Below are positions 49,361 through 59,069 of a DNA stretch of 64,000 nucleotides, in pieces. How positions within the stretch are numbered: the first letter of the stretch is position 1; each line of letters begins with the position of its first letter. The stretch is from Cupriavidus necator N-1 (GTDB lineage Bacteria; Pseudomonadota; Gammaproteobacteria; Burkholderiales; Burkholderiaceae). The stretch is taken from positions 124,001 to 188,000 of the forward strand of contig NC_015726.1 of NCBI RefSeq assembly GCF_000219215.1, written 5' to 3'. The translations under genes were made by a program, and so were the position numbers. The notes beneath the pieces are model-generated. The model had not been told where the DNA came from and ran no database searches. It saw nothing but the letters and a program-made list of their open reading frames with translations.

Positions 49361-50392
49361 ATGACTCAAGCTCACACCGCTACCACCGTTACTACCGTTT
49401 CCGTCGATTCCCTGCGCCAGAGCGCGCGCTCGCACGCTCTGCCCGATGACGCCGCGTGGCGCGTCGATGACGTTGCCGCGCTGTTCGCGCTGCCGTTCAA
49501 CGACCTGTTGTTCCGCGCCCAGCAAGTGCACCGCGAGCACTTCGACGCCAATACCGTGCAGCTGTCCACGCTGCTGTCGATCAAGACCGGCGGTTGCGAA
49601 GAGGATTGCGGCTACTGCCCGCAGAGCGCGCACCACGATGCCGGCGTGAAGGCCGAAAAGCTGATGGCGCTGGACGAGGTGCTGGACGCCGCGCGCGCGG
49701 CCAAGGCCAATGGTGCCACCCGCTTCTGCATGGGCGCCGCCTGGCGCAGCCCGAAGGACCGCCACCTGGAGCCGGTGATGGACATGGTGCGCGAAGTGAA
49801 GGCGATGGGCCTGGAGACCTGCGTCACGCTGGGCATGCTCAAGGCCGAGCAGGCGCAGCAGCTCAAGGACGCGGGGCTGGACTACTACAACCACAACCTG
49901 GATACCTCGCCGGAGTTCTACGGCAAGATCATCACCACGCGCACCTACCAGGACCGGCTCGACACCATCGGCCATGTGCGCGACGCCGGCATCAATGTCT
50001 GCTGCGGCGGCATCGTGGGCATGGGCGAGGCGCGCGAAGCGCGCGCCGGACTGATCGCGCAGCTGGCCAATATGGACCCGTATCCGGAGTCGGTGCCCAT
50101 CAACAACCTGGTCCAGGTCGAGGGCACGCCGCTGGCGGGCACCGAGGCGCTGGACCCGTTCGAGTTCGTCCGCACCATTGCCGTGGCGCGCATCACCATG
50201 CCGCGCGCCATGGTGCGCCTGTCCGCCGGCCGCGAGGCCATGGACGAAGCGTTGCAGGCGCTGTGCTTCATGGCCGGCGCCAATTCCATTTTTTACGGCG
50301 AAAAGCTGCTGACCACCGGCAACCCGCAGGCCGACCGCGATCGCGCCCTGCTGGCTCGCCTCGACATCCGCGCAGAGGGCTACGCGGGATGA
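49361..50392 (+). CDS. bioB: Biotin synthase
   Basis: Radical-SAM enzyme inserting sulfur into dethiobiotin. The 343-aa protein has the [4Fe-4S] motif CEEDCGYC (Cys79, Cys83, Cys86), [12 protein letters not shown] and the [2Fe-2S] arginine region [15 protein letters not shown]. It follows bioD by 19 bases and precedes liuD by 64 bases, so the biotin-carrying subunit could be cotranscribed with the biotin genes. Confidence 0.96.
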   Translation: MTQAHTATTVTTVSVDSLRQSARSHALPDDAAWRVDDVAALFALPFNDLLFRAQQVHREHFDANTVQLSTLLSIKTGGCEEDCGYCPQSAHHDAGVKAEKLMALDEVLDAARAAKANGATRFCMGAAWRSPKDRHLEPVMDMVREVKAMGLETCVTLGMLKAEQAQQLKDAGLDYYNHNLDTSPEFYGKIITTRTYQDRLDTIGHVRDAGINVCCGGIVGMGEAREARAGLIAQLANMDPYPESVPINNLVQVEGTPLAGTEALDPFEFVRTIAVARITMPRAMVRLSAGREAMDEALQALCFMAGANSIFYGEKLLTTGNPQADRDRALLARLDIRAEGYAG

Positions 50393-50456
50393 TGAGGTAA
50401 GGAAGCCCACCGGTAGTCAGCTGGCTCGCCGTCCTGTCGAAAAACTAGGAGGAGCC

Positions 50457-52484
50457 ATGTTCAACAAGATCCTGATCGCCAACCGCGGTGAAATCGCCTG
50501 CCGCGTGGCCGCCACCTGCCGCCGGCTAGGCATCCGCACCGTTGCGGTGTATTCGGATGCCGACGCCGACGCGCGCCACGTCGCCTTCTGCGACGAGGCC
50601 GTGCATATCGGCGGCTCGGCCGCGCGCGACAGCTACCTGCGCGCCGACCACATCATCGAGATGGCGAAGGAGACCGGCGCCCAGGCCATCCACCCGGGCT
50701 ACGGCTTCCTGTCCGAGAATGAAGCCTTTGCCGAGGCCTGCGCCGCGGCGGGGCTGGTCTTCATCGGCCCGCCGGCGTCCGCCATCCACGCGATGGGCAG
50801 CAAGAGCGCGGCCAAGCAATTGATGGAGAAGGCCGCGGTGCCGCTGGTGCCCGGCTACCACGGGGAGGACCAGGGTCCGGCGCTGCTGCGCCGCGAGGCC
50901 GACCGCATCGGCTACCCGGTGCTGCTCAAGGCCAGCGCTGGCGGCGGCGGCAAGGGCATGCGCGTGGTCGAGTCGGGCGATGGCTTCGAGGCCGCGCTGG
51001 CCTCGGTCAAGCGCGAGGCCAGCGCCAGCTTTGGCGATGACAAGGTGCTGGTGGAGAAGTACCTGACGCGCCCCCGCCATATCGAGATCCAGGTGTTTGC
51101 CGATACCCACGGCAACTGCGTCTACCTGTTCGAGCGCGACTGCTCGGTGCAGCGCCGCCACCAGAAGGTGCTGGAAGAAGCCCCCGCGCCGGGCATGACC
51201 GAGGAGCGCCGCCGTGCCATGGGCGAAGCGGCGGTGGCCGCGGCCAAGGCGGTCGGCTATGTCGGCGCCGGCACGGTCGAGTTCATCGCCAACCAGGACG
51301 GCTCGTTCTACTTCATGGAGATGAACACGCGCCTGCAGGTGGAGCACCCCGTCACCGAAATGATCACCGGGCAGGACCTAGTCGAATGGCAGCTGCGCGT
51401 CGCCGCCGGTGAGGCGCTGCCGCTCACGCAGGACCAGCTGCGCATCGACGGCCATGCGCTGGAAGCGCGTATCTACGCCGAGAACCCCGACAAGCAGTTC
51501 CTGCCGTCCACCGGCACGCTGCGCTTCCTGCGCACGCCGCCGGCGGTGCAGTTCATGCGCGGTGAGGATGCACACGGCCCGGCGGGTATCCGCATCGATG
51601 CCGGCGTGCGTGAGGGCGACACCATCAGCCCGTTCTACGACCCGATGATCGCCAAGCTGATCGTCTGGGGCAAGGACCGCGACGAGGCGCTGGCGCGCAT
51701 GCGCCAGGCGCTGGCGGCCTACCACGTGGTTGGGCTGTCGACCAACGTGGCTTTCCTGCAGCGGCTGGTGTCGTCCCAGGCGTTCCGCACCGCCGATCTC
51801 GACACCGGCCTGATCGAGCGCAACGAGAAGATCTTGTTCCCGCCGCCGGCGCCGGTCGGCCTGGAAGTCATCGCGCTGGCGGTGGCGGCGCTGTTCGACC
51901 GCGAGGCCCGCGAGCGCCGCATCGACGCCGCCGACCAGCATTCGCCGTGGACCCATGGCGGCACGTGGCGGCTGAACGGCGGCGTGTCGCGCGCGCTGCG
52001 CTTCGGCTATGGCGAGCAGGTGCTGGAGGTGACGCTGAGCACCAATGAGCGCGGCAGCACGCTGATCTATGCGGACCAGGCGGCGCCCTTTGCCTGCACT
52101 TGCCAGGCCGACGATATCCGCATCAACCTCGGCACCCGGCGCGCGCACGGGCAGGTGCATGCCGATGACGAGACCTTCCACGTCTTCTATGCCGGGCGGC
52201 ATGTGAGCCTGGCCTGGCTCGATCCGCTGGCCCATGCCGGCGAGACCGAAAGCGAGGGCGGCAAGCTCACTGCGCCGATGCCCGGGAAGGTCATTGCCGT
52301 GATGGTCGAGGCTGGCAGCACCGTCACGCGCGGCACGCCGTTGCTGGTGATGGAGGCCATGAAGATGGAGCACACCATCAGCGCACCGGTGGATGGGGTG
52401 GTGAGTGAGGTGCTTTACGGGGTGGGGGAGCAGGTTGTGGAGGGGGCGCAGCTTCTGGCGTTCGAGGGGAAGTCGGGGACTTGA
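50457..52484 (+). CDS. liuD: Methylcrotonyl-CoA carboxylase alpha (biotin carboxylase and carrier) subunit
   Basis: A 675-aa biotin enzyme: N-terminal biotin carboxylase (FNKILIANRGEIACRVAATC), ATP-grasp loop KASAGGGGKGMRVV, EMNTRLQVEHPVTE, a BT linker domain, and a C-terminal biotinyl domain with VMEAMKMEHT (biotinylated Lys636). It partners LiuB encoded upstream of the bio genes. Ribosome site AGGAGG ahead of the ATG. The last 60 bases have unusual G-rich codon use. Confidence 0.96.
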   Translation: MFNKILIANRGEIACRVAATCRRLGIRTVAVYSDADADARHVAFCDEAVHIGGSAARDSYLRADHIIEMAKETGAQAIHPGYGFLSENEAFAEACAAAGLVFIGPPASAIHAMGSKSAAKQLMEKAAVPLVPGYHGEDQGPALLRREADRIGYPVLLKASAGGGGKGMRVVESGDGFEAALASVKREASASFGDDKVLVEKYLTRPRHIEIQVFADTHGNCVYLFERDCSVQRRHQKVLEEAPAPGMTEERRRAMGEAAVAAAKAVGYVGAGTVEFIANQDGSFYFMEMNTRLQVEHPVTEMITGQDLVEWQLRVAAGEALPLTQDQLRIDGHALEARIYAENPDKQFLPSTGTLRFLRTPPAVQFMRGEDAHGPAGIRIDAGVREGDTISPFYDPMIAKLIVWGKDRDEALARMRQALAAYHVVGLSTNVAFLQRLVSSQAFRTADLDTGLIERNEKILFPPPAPVGLEVIALAVAALFDREARERRIDAADQHSPWTHGGTWRLNGGVSRALRFGYGEQVLEVTLSTNERGSTLIYADQAAPFACTCQADDIRINLGTRRAHGQVHADDETFHVFYAGRHVSLAWLDPLAHAGETESEGGKLTAPMPGKVIAVMVEAGSTVTRGTPLLVMEAMKMEHTISAPVDGVVSEVLYGVGEQVVEGAQLLAFEGKSGT

Positions 52485-52592
52485 TGCGCGCTAGGGGTGG
52501 CAGGGGCGCGGTCACCGTTGCCCCAACCAACCCCACGCCCGTTCCTCTGCCAAAATACGCCTTTACCCCCACCAGAATCCCCTGGAGACAAA

Positions 52593-53534
52593 ATGAAGTT
52601 GCAGTTGTACGTCCCCGACGGCCGCTACGACCCCTGGATCGCAGGCTTCGCCGAGGCACTGCCCGAAGCGCAATGTGTGACGTGGGAGGACAGCCGCGGC
52701 GAACCGGCCGACTACGCCGTGGTCTGGCGCCCGCCGGTGGAGATGCTGCGTGGCCGTACCGACCTGAAGGCGGTGTTCAACCTGGGCGCCGGCGTCGACG
52801 GCATCCTGCGCCTGCGCGATGAAGCCCCTGACGCCTTGCCCGCCGGCGTGCCGATCGTTCGGCTCGACGATGCCGGCATGGCCGCGCAGATGGCCGAGTA
52901 CGTCACCCACGCCGTGCTGCGCTATTTCCGCAAGATGGACGCCTACGAGGCCCAGCAGCGCGCCGGTAACTGGAAGTTCCTGAAGCCGCATCGCCGCGAG
53001 GATTTCACCATCGGCATGATGGGGGTGGGCACGCTCGGCACGCATATCGCGCGCACGCTGGCGGGCTTCGGCTTCCCGGTGCGTGGCTGGAGCCGCACCG
53101 CGCGCGCCATCGAAGGCGTGAGCGGCTTCTATGGCGATGCCGGGCAGGCGCCGTTCCTCGATGGCCTGCGCGTGCTGGTCAATGTGCTGCCGCTGACGCC
53201 CCAGACCGAGAACATCCTCAACGCCGGGCTGTTCGCGCGCCTCGCGCAGGGCGCATATGTGATCAACGTCGCGCGCGGGCAGCACCTGGCCGAGGAAGAC
53301 CTGCTTGCCGCGGTGCAGTCGGGGCAGGTTGCCGGTGCCACGCTCGATGTATTCCGCACCGAGCCGTTGCCGGCGGAACACCCGTTCTGGCAGGAGCCGC
53401 GCATCACCCTCACGCCGCATATCTCTGCGCTCACGCTGCGCGAGGACAGCATCGCGCAGATCGCCGGCAAGATCCGCGCGCTGCGCGCGGGCCAGCCGAT
53501 CGCGGGCGTGGTCGACGTGCAGCGGGGCTACTGA
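52593..53534 (+). CDS. Glyoxylate/hydroxypyruvate reductase A-like D-hydroxyacid dehydrogenase
   Basis: A 313-aa D-isomer-specific 2-hydroxyacid dehydrogenase similar to GhrA: KAVFNLGAGVDGIL, NAD-binding GMMGVGTLGTHIARTLAGFG, catalytic Arg/Glu/His in NVARGQHLAEEDLL, DVFRTEPLPAEHPFW and LTPHISALT. Reduces glyoxylate or hydroxypyruvate. It sits between liuD and liuE; with AceK upstream it would tie into glyoxylate handling. Start ATG has CTGGAGA eight bases before it. Confidence 0.9.
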   Translation: MKLQLYVPDGRYDPWIAGFAEALPEAQCVTWEDSRGEPADYAVVWRPPVEMLRGRTDLKAVFNLGAGVDGILRLRDEAPDALPAGVPIVRLDDAGMAAQMAEYVTHAVLRYFRKMDAYEAQQRAGNWKFLKPHRREDFTIGMMGVGTLGTHIARTLAGFGFPVRGWSRTARAIEGVSGFYGDAGQAPFLDGLRVLVNVLPLTPQTENILNAGLFARLAQGAYVINVARGQHLAEEDLLAAVQSGQVAGATLDVFRTEPLPAEHPFWQEPRITLTPHISALTLREDSIAQIAGKIRALRAGQPIAGVVDVQRGY

Positions 53535-53572
53535 GCGCCCCGACCAAGACGAACTAGAGACAGGAGACAGCC

Positions 53573-54508
53573 ATGACCATGCCGAACTACGTGAAGATCG
53601 TTGAAGTCGGCCCGCGCGACGGCCTGCAGAATGAGAAGGCGATGGTGCCGACCGAGGTCAAGGTCGCGCTGATCAACCAGCTGACCGATGCCGGCTTCGT
53701 CAATATCGAGGCGGCGTCGTTCGTGTCGCCCAAGTGGGTGCCGCAGATGGCCGACGGTGCCGACGTGATGGCGCGCATCCAGCGCCGGCCCGGCACGCTG
53801 TATTCGGCGCTGACGCCGAACATGAAGGGGTTTGAAAGCGCGATCGAGGCCGGTGCCGACGAGGTGGTGATCTTCGGCGCCGCCAGCGAGGCGTTCTCGC
53901 AGAAGAACATCAATTGCTCGATTGCCGAGTCGATCGCGCGCTTTGCGCCGGTGGCCGCCGCAGCGAAGGAGAAGGGCGTGCGCCTGCGCGGCAGCATCTC
54001 GTGCGCGCTGGGCTGCCCGTACCAGGGCGAGGTGCCGGTGCACGCGGTGGTCGACGTGGTGCGGCGCATGCGCGAACTGGGCTGCGACGAGATCGACATT
54101 GCCGACACCATCGGCGTGGGCACCCCCGTGCGCGTGCAGGAGGTGATGCGCGCCGCGGCCGCGGAGTTTGCGCTGGACCGCCTGTCGGGCCACTTCCACG
54201 ATACCTACGGGCAGGCGCTGTCCAATATCCTGGCCAGCCTGGAAGTGGGCATCTCGATCTTCCATGCGTCGGTGGCGGGGCTGGGCGGCTGCCCGTACGC
54301 CAAGGGCGCGACCGGCAATGTGGCGACCGAGGACGTGCTGTACATGCTGCACGGCATGGGCATCCACACCGGCATCGACCTGGAAGCGGTGGTGCGCACC
54401 GGCGACTATATCTCGCAGGCAATCGGCCGCGCCAACAGCTCGCGCGTGGGCCGTGCCTTGCTGACCAGGTGGGCCGCCGCCAGCGATGCGGCGCCCGCCT
54501 GCGCGTAA
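53573..54508 (+). CDS. liuE: Hydroxymethylglutaryl-CoA lyase
   Basis: Cleaves HMG-CoA to acetyl-CoA and acetoacetate, the last step of leucine catabolism. The 311-aa TIM-barrel enzyme has VEVGPRDGLQNEK (Arg/Asp catalytic), the HxH metal motif region GHFHDTYGQAL, and the lyase signature GLGGCPYAKGATGNVATED with active-site Cys. Ribosome site CAGGAGA. Confidence 0.96.
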   Translation: MTMPNYVKIVEVGPRDGLQNEKAMVPTEVKVALINQLTDAGFVNIEAASFVSPKWVPQMADGADVMARIQRRPGTLYSALTPNMKGFESAIEAGADEVVIFGAASEAFSQKNINCSIAESIARFAPVAAAAKEKGVRLRGSISCALGCPYQGEVPVHAVVDVVRRMRELGCDEIDIADTIGVGTPVRVQEVMRAAAAEFALDRLSGHFHDTYGQALSNILASLEVGISIFHASVAGLGGCPYAKGATGNVATEDVLYMLHGMGIHTGIDLEAVVRTGDYISQAIGRANSSRVGRALLTRWAAASDAAPACA

Positions 54509-54549
54509 GTGCGGATCAGGCGCGGGCCACAGAACAAGGAGAAGAACGC

Positions 54550-55050
54550 ATGACGGTGAATGACGAAGCGCTGCCCGAGTCCGCGCAGCGCGTGGCGGAC
54601 CTGCTGGCCGGGCTTGGCCATGACCGGCCCGTGGTGATGCTGCCGGCCACCGGCAAGACCTCGGCCGAGGCCGCGGCGGGCCTGGGCTGCAGCGTGGCGG
54701 AGATCGCCAAGTCCATCATCTTCCGGCGCGTGGCCGACGATGCGCCGGTGCTGGTGATCGCCAGCGGCAGCAACCGCGTCGACGAGGCCAAGGTGGCCGC
54801 GCACGTGGGCGCGCTCGGCAAGGCCGACGCGCGCTTCGTGCGCGAGAAGACCGGCTATGCCATCGGCGGCGTCTGCCCGATCGGCCATGCGGTGGCGCCG
54901 GTGATGCTGCTGGACCAGGACCTGTTCCGCTACGACAGCTTGTGGGCCGCGGCGGGGCATCCCCATGCGGTCTTCAACCTGACGCCGCAGCAGTTGCAGC
55001 AGATGACGGGCGCTGAAGTGGCCGACGTCGCGGCAGGCTCGGTGGCATGA
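54550..55050 (+). CDS. YbaK/EbsC-family aminoacyl-tRNA deacylase
   Basis: A 166-aa YbaK/ProX-type protein with EIAKSIIFR, VASGSNRVDEAKV-like substrate loop (LVIASGSNRVDEAKVAAHVG) and YAIGGVCPIGH, which together form the deacylase pocket (invariant Lys and GxxPxG). Such proteins hydrolyse misacylated Cys- or Ala-tRNA. Ribosome site AAGGAG before the ATG. Overlaps the next gene by ATGA. Confidence 0.9.
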   Translation: MTVNDEALPESAQRVADLLAGLGHDRPVVMLPATGKTSAEAAAGLGCSVAEIAKSIIFRRVADDAPVLVIASGSNRVDEAKVAAHVGALGKADARFVREKTGYAIGGVCPIGHAVAPVMLLDQDLFRYDSLWAAAGHPHAVFNLTPQQLQQMTGAEVADVAAGSVA

Positions 55051-55475
55051 GTCCCAATCTGCGCCCTGGCCTGACCTTCAGCTGGCAATACACGGTGCCG
55101 CCCAAGGCCACCGTGCCGCGCCTGTACGACGATATCCCGGGCTGCCCCGAGATGCCCGACGTGCTGGCCACCGGCTATATGGTCGGCATCATGGAATGTG
55201 CCTGCCTGCAGATGCTGCGCGAGCACCTGGACTGGCCGCGCGAGCAGTCGCTCGGCACGCTGGTCAGCTTCTCTCACCTGGCGCCGACGCCGCCGGGCAT
55301 GACGGTGACGGTCAAGGGCGAACTGGTGGCGGTGGACGGGCGCCGCCTGCGTTTCCAACTGAGCGCCTGGGACGGCGAGGACAAGATCTCCGAGGGCGTG
55401 CATGAGCGCCACCTGATCGACGCCGGCCGCTTCAACGAGAAAGTGGCGGCCAAGGCCGCGCGCGCGGCGGGCTGA
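55047..55475 (+). CDS. FlK-like hotdog thioesterase
   Basis: A 142-aa hotdog-fold protein (MSPNLRPGLTFSWQYTVPPK; GYMVGIMECACLQMLREHLD; GMTVTVKGELVAVDGRRLRF) like fluoroacetyl-CoA thioesterase FlK. The last gene in the window encodes a haloacetate-dehalogenase-like enzyme, but it is 8 kb away and no link is shown. Overlaps the deacylase gene by ATGA. Confidence 0.85.
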   Translation: MSPNLRPGLTFSWQYTVPPKATVPRLYDDIPGCPEMPDVLATGYMVGIMECACLQMLREHLDWPREQSLGTLVSFSHLAPTPPGMTVTVKGELVAVDGRRLRFQLSAWDGEDKISEGVHERHLIDAGRFNEKVAAKAARAAG

Positions 55476-55496
55476 GTGCCGAGCGAGCGCAACGCC

Positions 55497-55769
55497 ATGG
55501 CCTCTACGCCCCCCACACCCATCACGCCTGCCTTGCTGGCCGCGGAACTGGCCGCGCAGGCCGACGCCGCGCGGCAAGCCTCGCCGGTGCCGTCGCCATG
55601 CCGCAACGTCTGCCGCATGGACCCTGCCAGCGGCTATTGCGAGGGCTGCCTGCGCACCATCGAAGAGATTGCCGGCTGGTCGTCCGCCGGCGACGAAGAC
55701 AAGCGCCGCATCTGGGCGCAGCTGCCGCAGCGCGCCGCATGGCTGGCAGGCGAGGAGACATCCCCTTGA
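55497..55769 (+). CDS. DUF1289 domain-containing protein
   Basis: A 90-aa protein with the Cys-rich DUF1289 core SPCRNVCRMDPASGYCEGCL followed by RTIEEIAGW, probably a small metal-binding fold of unknown function. ATG 55497 is used; a GTG at 55476, immediately after the previous stop, is an alternative adding seven residues. Overlaps the MBL gene by four bases. Confidence 0.85.
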   Translation: MASTPPTPITPALLAAELAAQADAARQASPVPSPCRNVCRMDPASGYCEGCLRTIEEIAGWSSAGDEDKRRIWAQLPQRAAWLAGEETSP

Positions 55770-56695
55770 ACGAAAGCCCGGTCCCGCATTTGCCGGCCAC
55801 CATGCGCGTGTTCGAGCGCGGCTGGCTGTCGGCCAACAATATCCTGTTCGTGGAGGGCGACGATACGGCGCTGGTCGATACCGGCTACGTCACCCACGCG
55901 CCGCAGACGGTGGCGCTGGTGGCGGCTGCCTTGCAGGGCCGGCCGCTTGCACGCGTGATCAATACCCATCTCCACTCCGACCACTGCGGCGGCAATGCCG
56001 CGCTGCAGGCACGCTGGCAGCCGCGCACGGCGATCCCCGCGGCCGAGGCCGCAGCCGTTGCCGCGTGGGACACGGAAGCGCTCAGCTACAACGCCACCGG
56101 CCAGCAGTGCGACCGCTTCACCTTCGACAGCGTGCTGAATGATGGCGACAGGCTGCGCCTGGGCGGCATCGACTGGCAAGTCGTGGCCGCCCCCGGCCAT
56201 GACCCGCACGCGGTGATGCTGTTCGCGCCGGCCGAGCGCATCCTGGTTTCCGGCGATGCGCTGTGGGAGAACGGCTTCGGCGTGATCTTCCCCGAGCTGG
56301 ATGGCGAGAGCGGCTTTGCCGAGCAGGCGGCGGTGCTGGAACGCATCGCCCAGCTCGACGCGCGGCTGGTGATCCCGGGCCATGGCCGGATGTTCACCGA
56401 TGTGGCGGCGGCGGTCGAACGCGCCCAGGGGCGCCTGGCCTACCTGGGCGCCGATCCGGCGCGCAATGCCAGCCATGCGGTCAAGGTGCTGGTGAAGTTC
56501 AAGCTGCTGGAGCAGCAGCGCATGACCCAGGACGCGCTGGTGGCATGGATGGAAGCCGCGCCGCTGATGGTGCGCATCCGCCAGCGCTTCATGCCGGGGC
56601 TGGCGATAGCCGAGATCTGCGCGCAGACGGTGCGCGCGCTGGCGGGGGTGAAGGCGCTGGCGGTGGAGGGGGAGTGGGTGGTGAACCGGGATTGA
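55766..56695 (+). CDS. Metallo-beta-lactamase-fold hydrolase (TTG start)
   Basis: A 309-aa MBL protein with the metal motif NTHLHSDHCGG, further ligands in APGHDPHAVML, SGDALWENG and IPGHGRMF, and a helical C-terminal part. Start TTG 55766 overlaps the DUF1289 stop (TTGA) and has GAGGAGA nine bases upstream; ATG 55802 is the fallback. Related in fold to the LiuR-linked MBL gene at 30391 but with a different C-terminal half. Substrate unknown. Confidence 0.87.
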   Translation: MNESPVPHLPATMRVFERGWLSANNILFVEGDDTALVDTGYVTHAPQTVALVAAALQGRPLARVINTHLHSDHCGGNAALQARWQPRTAIPAAEAAAVAAWDTEALSYNATGQQCDRFTFDSVLNDGDRLRLGGIDWQVVAAPGHDPHAVMLFAPAERILVSGDALWENGFGVIFPELDGESGFAEQAAVLERIAQLDARLVIPGHGRMFTDVAAAVERAQGRLAYLGADPARNASHAVKVLVKFKLLEQQRMTQDALVAWMEAAPLMVRIRQRFMPGLAIAEICAQTVRALAGVKALAVEGEWVVNRD

Positions 56696-56717
56696 TTCAC
56701 CACGCCTGCCCGCGTCC

Positions 56718-58910
56718 TCAGAACGACGTCCTGAACCCCACCTTGACACTGCGCCCGGCCAGCGGCGCGATATCACGCAGGATCGACGCCGAGTTGCGCG
56801 CATCCTGGTTGGTCAGGTTGTCGCCGCGCAGGTACACCAGCGTCTGCGTGCCCGACACCTTGAACTTGTAGGTCAGCGCCAGGCTCAGCAGCGTATAGGC
56901 ATCGGTCGGCGTGTCGTTGGTTGGCACGCGGGTCTGCTTTGCGGCGTAGGTCACATCCACGCGCGCGCCCCACGGGCCCGCGCCATACACCAGCGCGCCA
57001 CCCAGGCGCAGCGGTGCCAGGCGCGGCAGCGGTTCGCCGGTATCGCGGTTCTCGCCGCGCACATAGTCGGCGCGCGCCTCGAAGTCCAGCGTGTCGCTGG
57101 TGGTCAGCATCTTCTGCAGCAGCCGCGTCTTGCCTTCGGCCTCGAAGCCGTACAGTGTGGCCGGCACACCCAGGTACTGGAACTCCGGCAGCGCACCCGG
57201 GCTGCCGGCGGCGATCACGTCGCCCGCCTCGTCACGCGTGCGGCCGGTGGCGTTCAGCGCCAGGTAGTTGGCAAAGCGGCTGTAGTAGCCTGACACGCCG
57301 GCGCTGTGCGCCCCGGACTTGAAGCGCACGCCCAGGTCGATCGACGTGGCCCGTTCCTTGTTGGCATTGGGGTCGCCCAGCTCCCAGGCGCCGGTGGCCA
57401 CGTGGGGGCCGTTGGCATACAGCTCGTAGAAGGTCGGCGCGCGCTCGGTGTACGACAGGTTGCTGGTCAGCGACCACAGCGGGTTGACCTTGTAGAGCAG
57501 CCCGGCCGAGGCGCTGGTGGCGTTGAAGCTGCGGTTGGCATCGGTAAAGCGGTCGTTGCCGTTGGCGCTGGCCTTGATGCTGCTGTGGTCCAGGCGCCCG
57601 CCCAGGTTCAGCTTGAGGTCGCCGGAAGCGGTCAGCGGCAGTTCCTCGAACACGAACAGCGCCGCGTTATCCGTATTGGTGCTCGGCACGAATGCCTCTT
57701 CGCCCAGCGCCGAGAAGTCGGTATGGCCGAACTGCGTGCCGATCACGCCCGTCATGTTGCCGATCTTCGCGTGCCTGGCCTCCAGGCGCGCATCCCAGCC
57801 CCGGTTCTTGAAGATGGTGCCGGTTTCGCCGCCCTCGATTTCCTTGTGCTCGTAGTCGGTGTAGCTGAACTTGCCCTTGACCGATTCGAGCCAGCCGGCG
57901 GTGTTGCCGGCCAGGTTGCGCGCCTCGCCTTCGAGCGCAAAGCGGTCCTGCCGCATCTTCAGCCGCACGTCGTCCTCGGCGGGCGTGCCGTACTCATTGC
58001 GGTAGGCGCTGTAGTTGGCGCCGACGAAGCCGTCGGCCCAGGTGTAGGAGCCGCCCATCGCGCCGCCTTCCTGCTGTGCGCTGGTGTTGGGCAGGCGGCC
58101 ATAGGCTTCGGTCTCGCCTGCGGGCAGCGGATCGGTGGTGCGCAGGCGGTCGCTGCGGGCGTAGCCGGGGATGTGCAGGTCGCTGGTCTTGCGCGCGAAG
58201 GCGTCGGCGTGGACGGCGAACTTGCCGTTGCCGGCCTCGATCAGCGCGCTGGCGTTGCGCGCCTGGTCGCCGCCCGCGGTGGCGCTGGCATCGACCGCGC
58301 CGCCGATGCCTTCGATCGGCTCCTTCGGAATCCGGTTGTCGATCACGTTGACCACGCCGCCGATGGCGTTGCCGCCGTACATCAGCGCCGCCGGGCCGCG
58401 CACGACCTCGATGCGCTCGGCCACGAGCGGGTCCACCGGCACTGCGTGGTCGTAGGACAGTGTAGACGCGTCGACCGTGGTGCCGCCGTTCTGCAGCACC
58501 TTGATGCGGTCGCCGTCCAGGCCGCGGATCACCGGCCGGCTGGCATTGGGGCCGAAGTAGCTGGACGAGACCCCGGGCAGCTTGTCGAGCGTATCGCCCA
58601 GCGTGCTGCCCTGGCGCACGGCCAGGGCGTCGCCGCCGAGCGTCGATACTGGCGCGACCATGTCATTGAGGTCGCTGCCGAGCGGGTTGGCGGTGACGAC
58701 GACTTCGCGCAGCGTGGCGCCGGCCGGTGCGGTGGCAGTGGCAGTGGCCGTGGCGGGTGCGCTGTCGGCGGCAGGTGCCGTGGCGGCCTGTGCCAGCGCG
58801 GCGGGCGCGACGAAAGCGGTGGCCATGGTGGCGGTGAGGGAAGCGGCAAGGGCCGCCAGCGGGGTCAGGCGCGGTGCGCTGGTTGGTGCGGTGTAACGAT
58901 TCTTCGACAT
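56718..58910 (-). CDS. TonB-dependent outer-membrane receptor (probable zinc uptake, ZnuD-like)
   Basis: A 730-aa outer-membrane receptor: signal peptide (about residues 1-42), plug domain (LREVVVTANPLGSDLNDMVA; PVIRGLDGDRIKVLQNGGTT; VEVVRGPAALMYGGNAIGG) and a 22-strand barrel ending VKVGFRTSF with the terminal Phe. It is the last gene of the minus-strand zinc cluster (zur, two cobW genes, a small membrane protein), so zinc is the likely cargo. His is not especially abundant, so cargo rests on context. Converges with the MBL gene. Confidence 0.88.
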   Translation of the reverse strand: MSKNRYTAPTSAPRLTPLAALAASLTATMATAFVAPAALAQAATAPAADSAPATATATATAPAGATLREVVVTANPLGSDLNDMVAPVSTLGGDALAVRQGSTLGDTLDKLPGVSSSYFGPNASRPVIRGLDGDRIKVLQNGGTTVDASTLSYDHAVPVDPLVAERIEVVRGPAALMYGGNAIGGVVNVIDNRIPKEPIEGIGGAVDASATAGGDQARNASALIEAGNGKFAVHADAFARKTSDLHIPGYARSDRLRTTDPLPAGETEAYGRLPNTSAQQEGGAMGGSYTWADGFVGANYSAYRNEYGTPAEDDVRLKMRQDRFALEGEARNLAGNTAGWLESVKGKFSYTDYEHKEIEGGETGTIFKNRGWDARLEARHAKIGNMTGVIGTQFGHTDFSALGEEAFVPSTNTDNAALFVFEELPLTASGDLKLNLGGRLDHSSIKASANGNDRFTDANRSFNATSASAGLLYKVNPLWSLTSNLSYTERAPTFYELYANGPHVATGAWELGDPNANKERATSIDLGVRFKSGAHSAGVSGYYSRFANYLALNATGRTRDEAGDVIAAGSPGALPEFQYLGVPATLYGFEAEGKTRLLQKMLTTSDTLDFEARADYVRGENRDTGEPLPRLAPLRLGGALVYGAGPWGARVDVTYAAKQTRVPTNDTPTDAYTLLSLALTYKFKVSGTQTLVYLRGDNLTNQDARNSASILRDIAPLAGRSVKVGFRTSF

Positions 58911-59069
58911 GGCGCGCGGAGTGAGGCAATGGCAATCGGCCCGGCTGGCACGGCAGCTGCCCGGCACGGCGCCGGCCACCCGCGATGGGCGTGGCCGCGC
59001 AGCCGCAATGGGCAGGCGTTCAGCTCGGAATTGGTCAGGCCGGGTGCGCGGCGAGGGCCGCGTCCCGGA

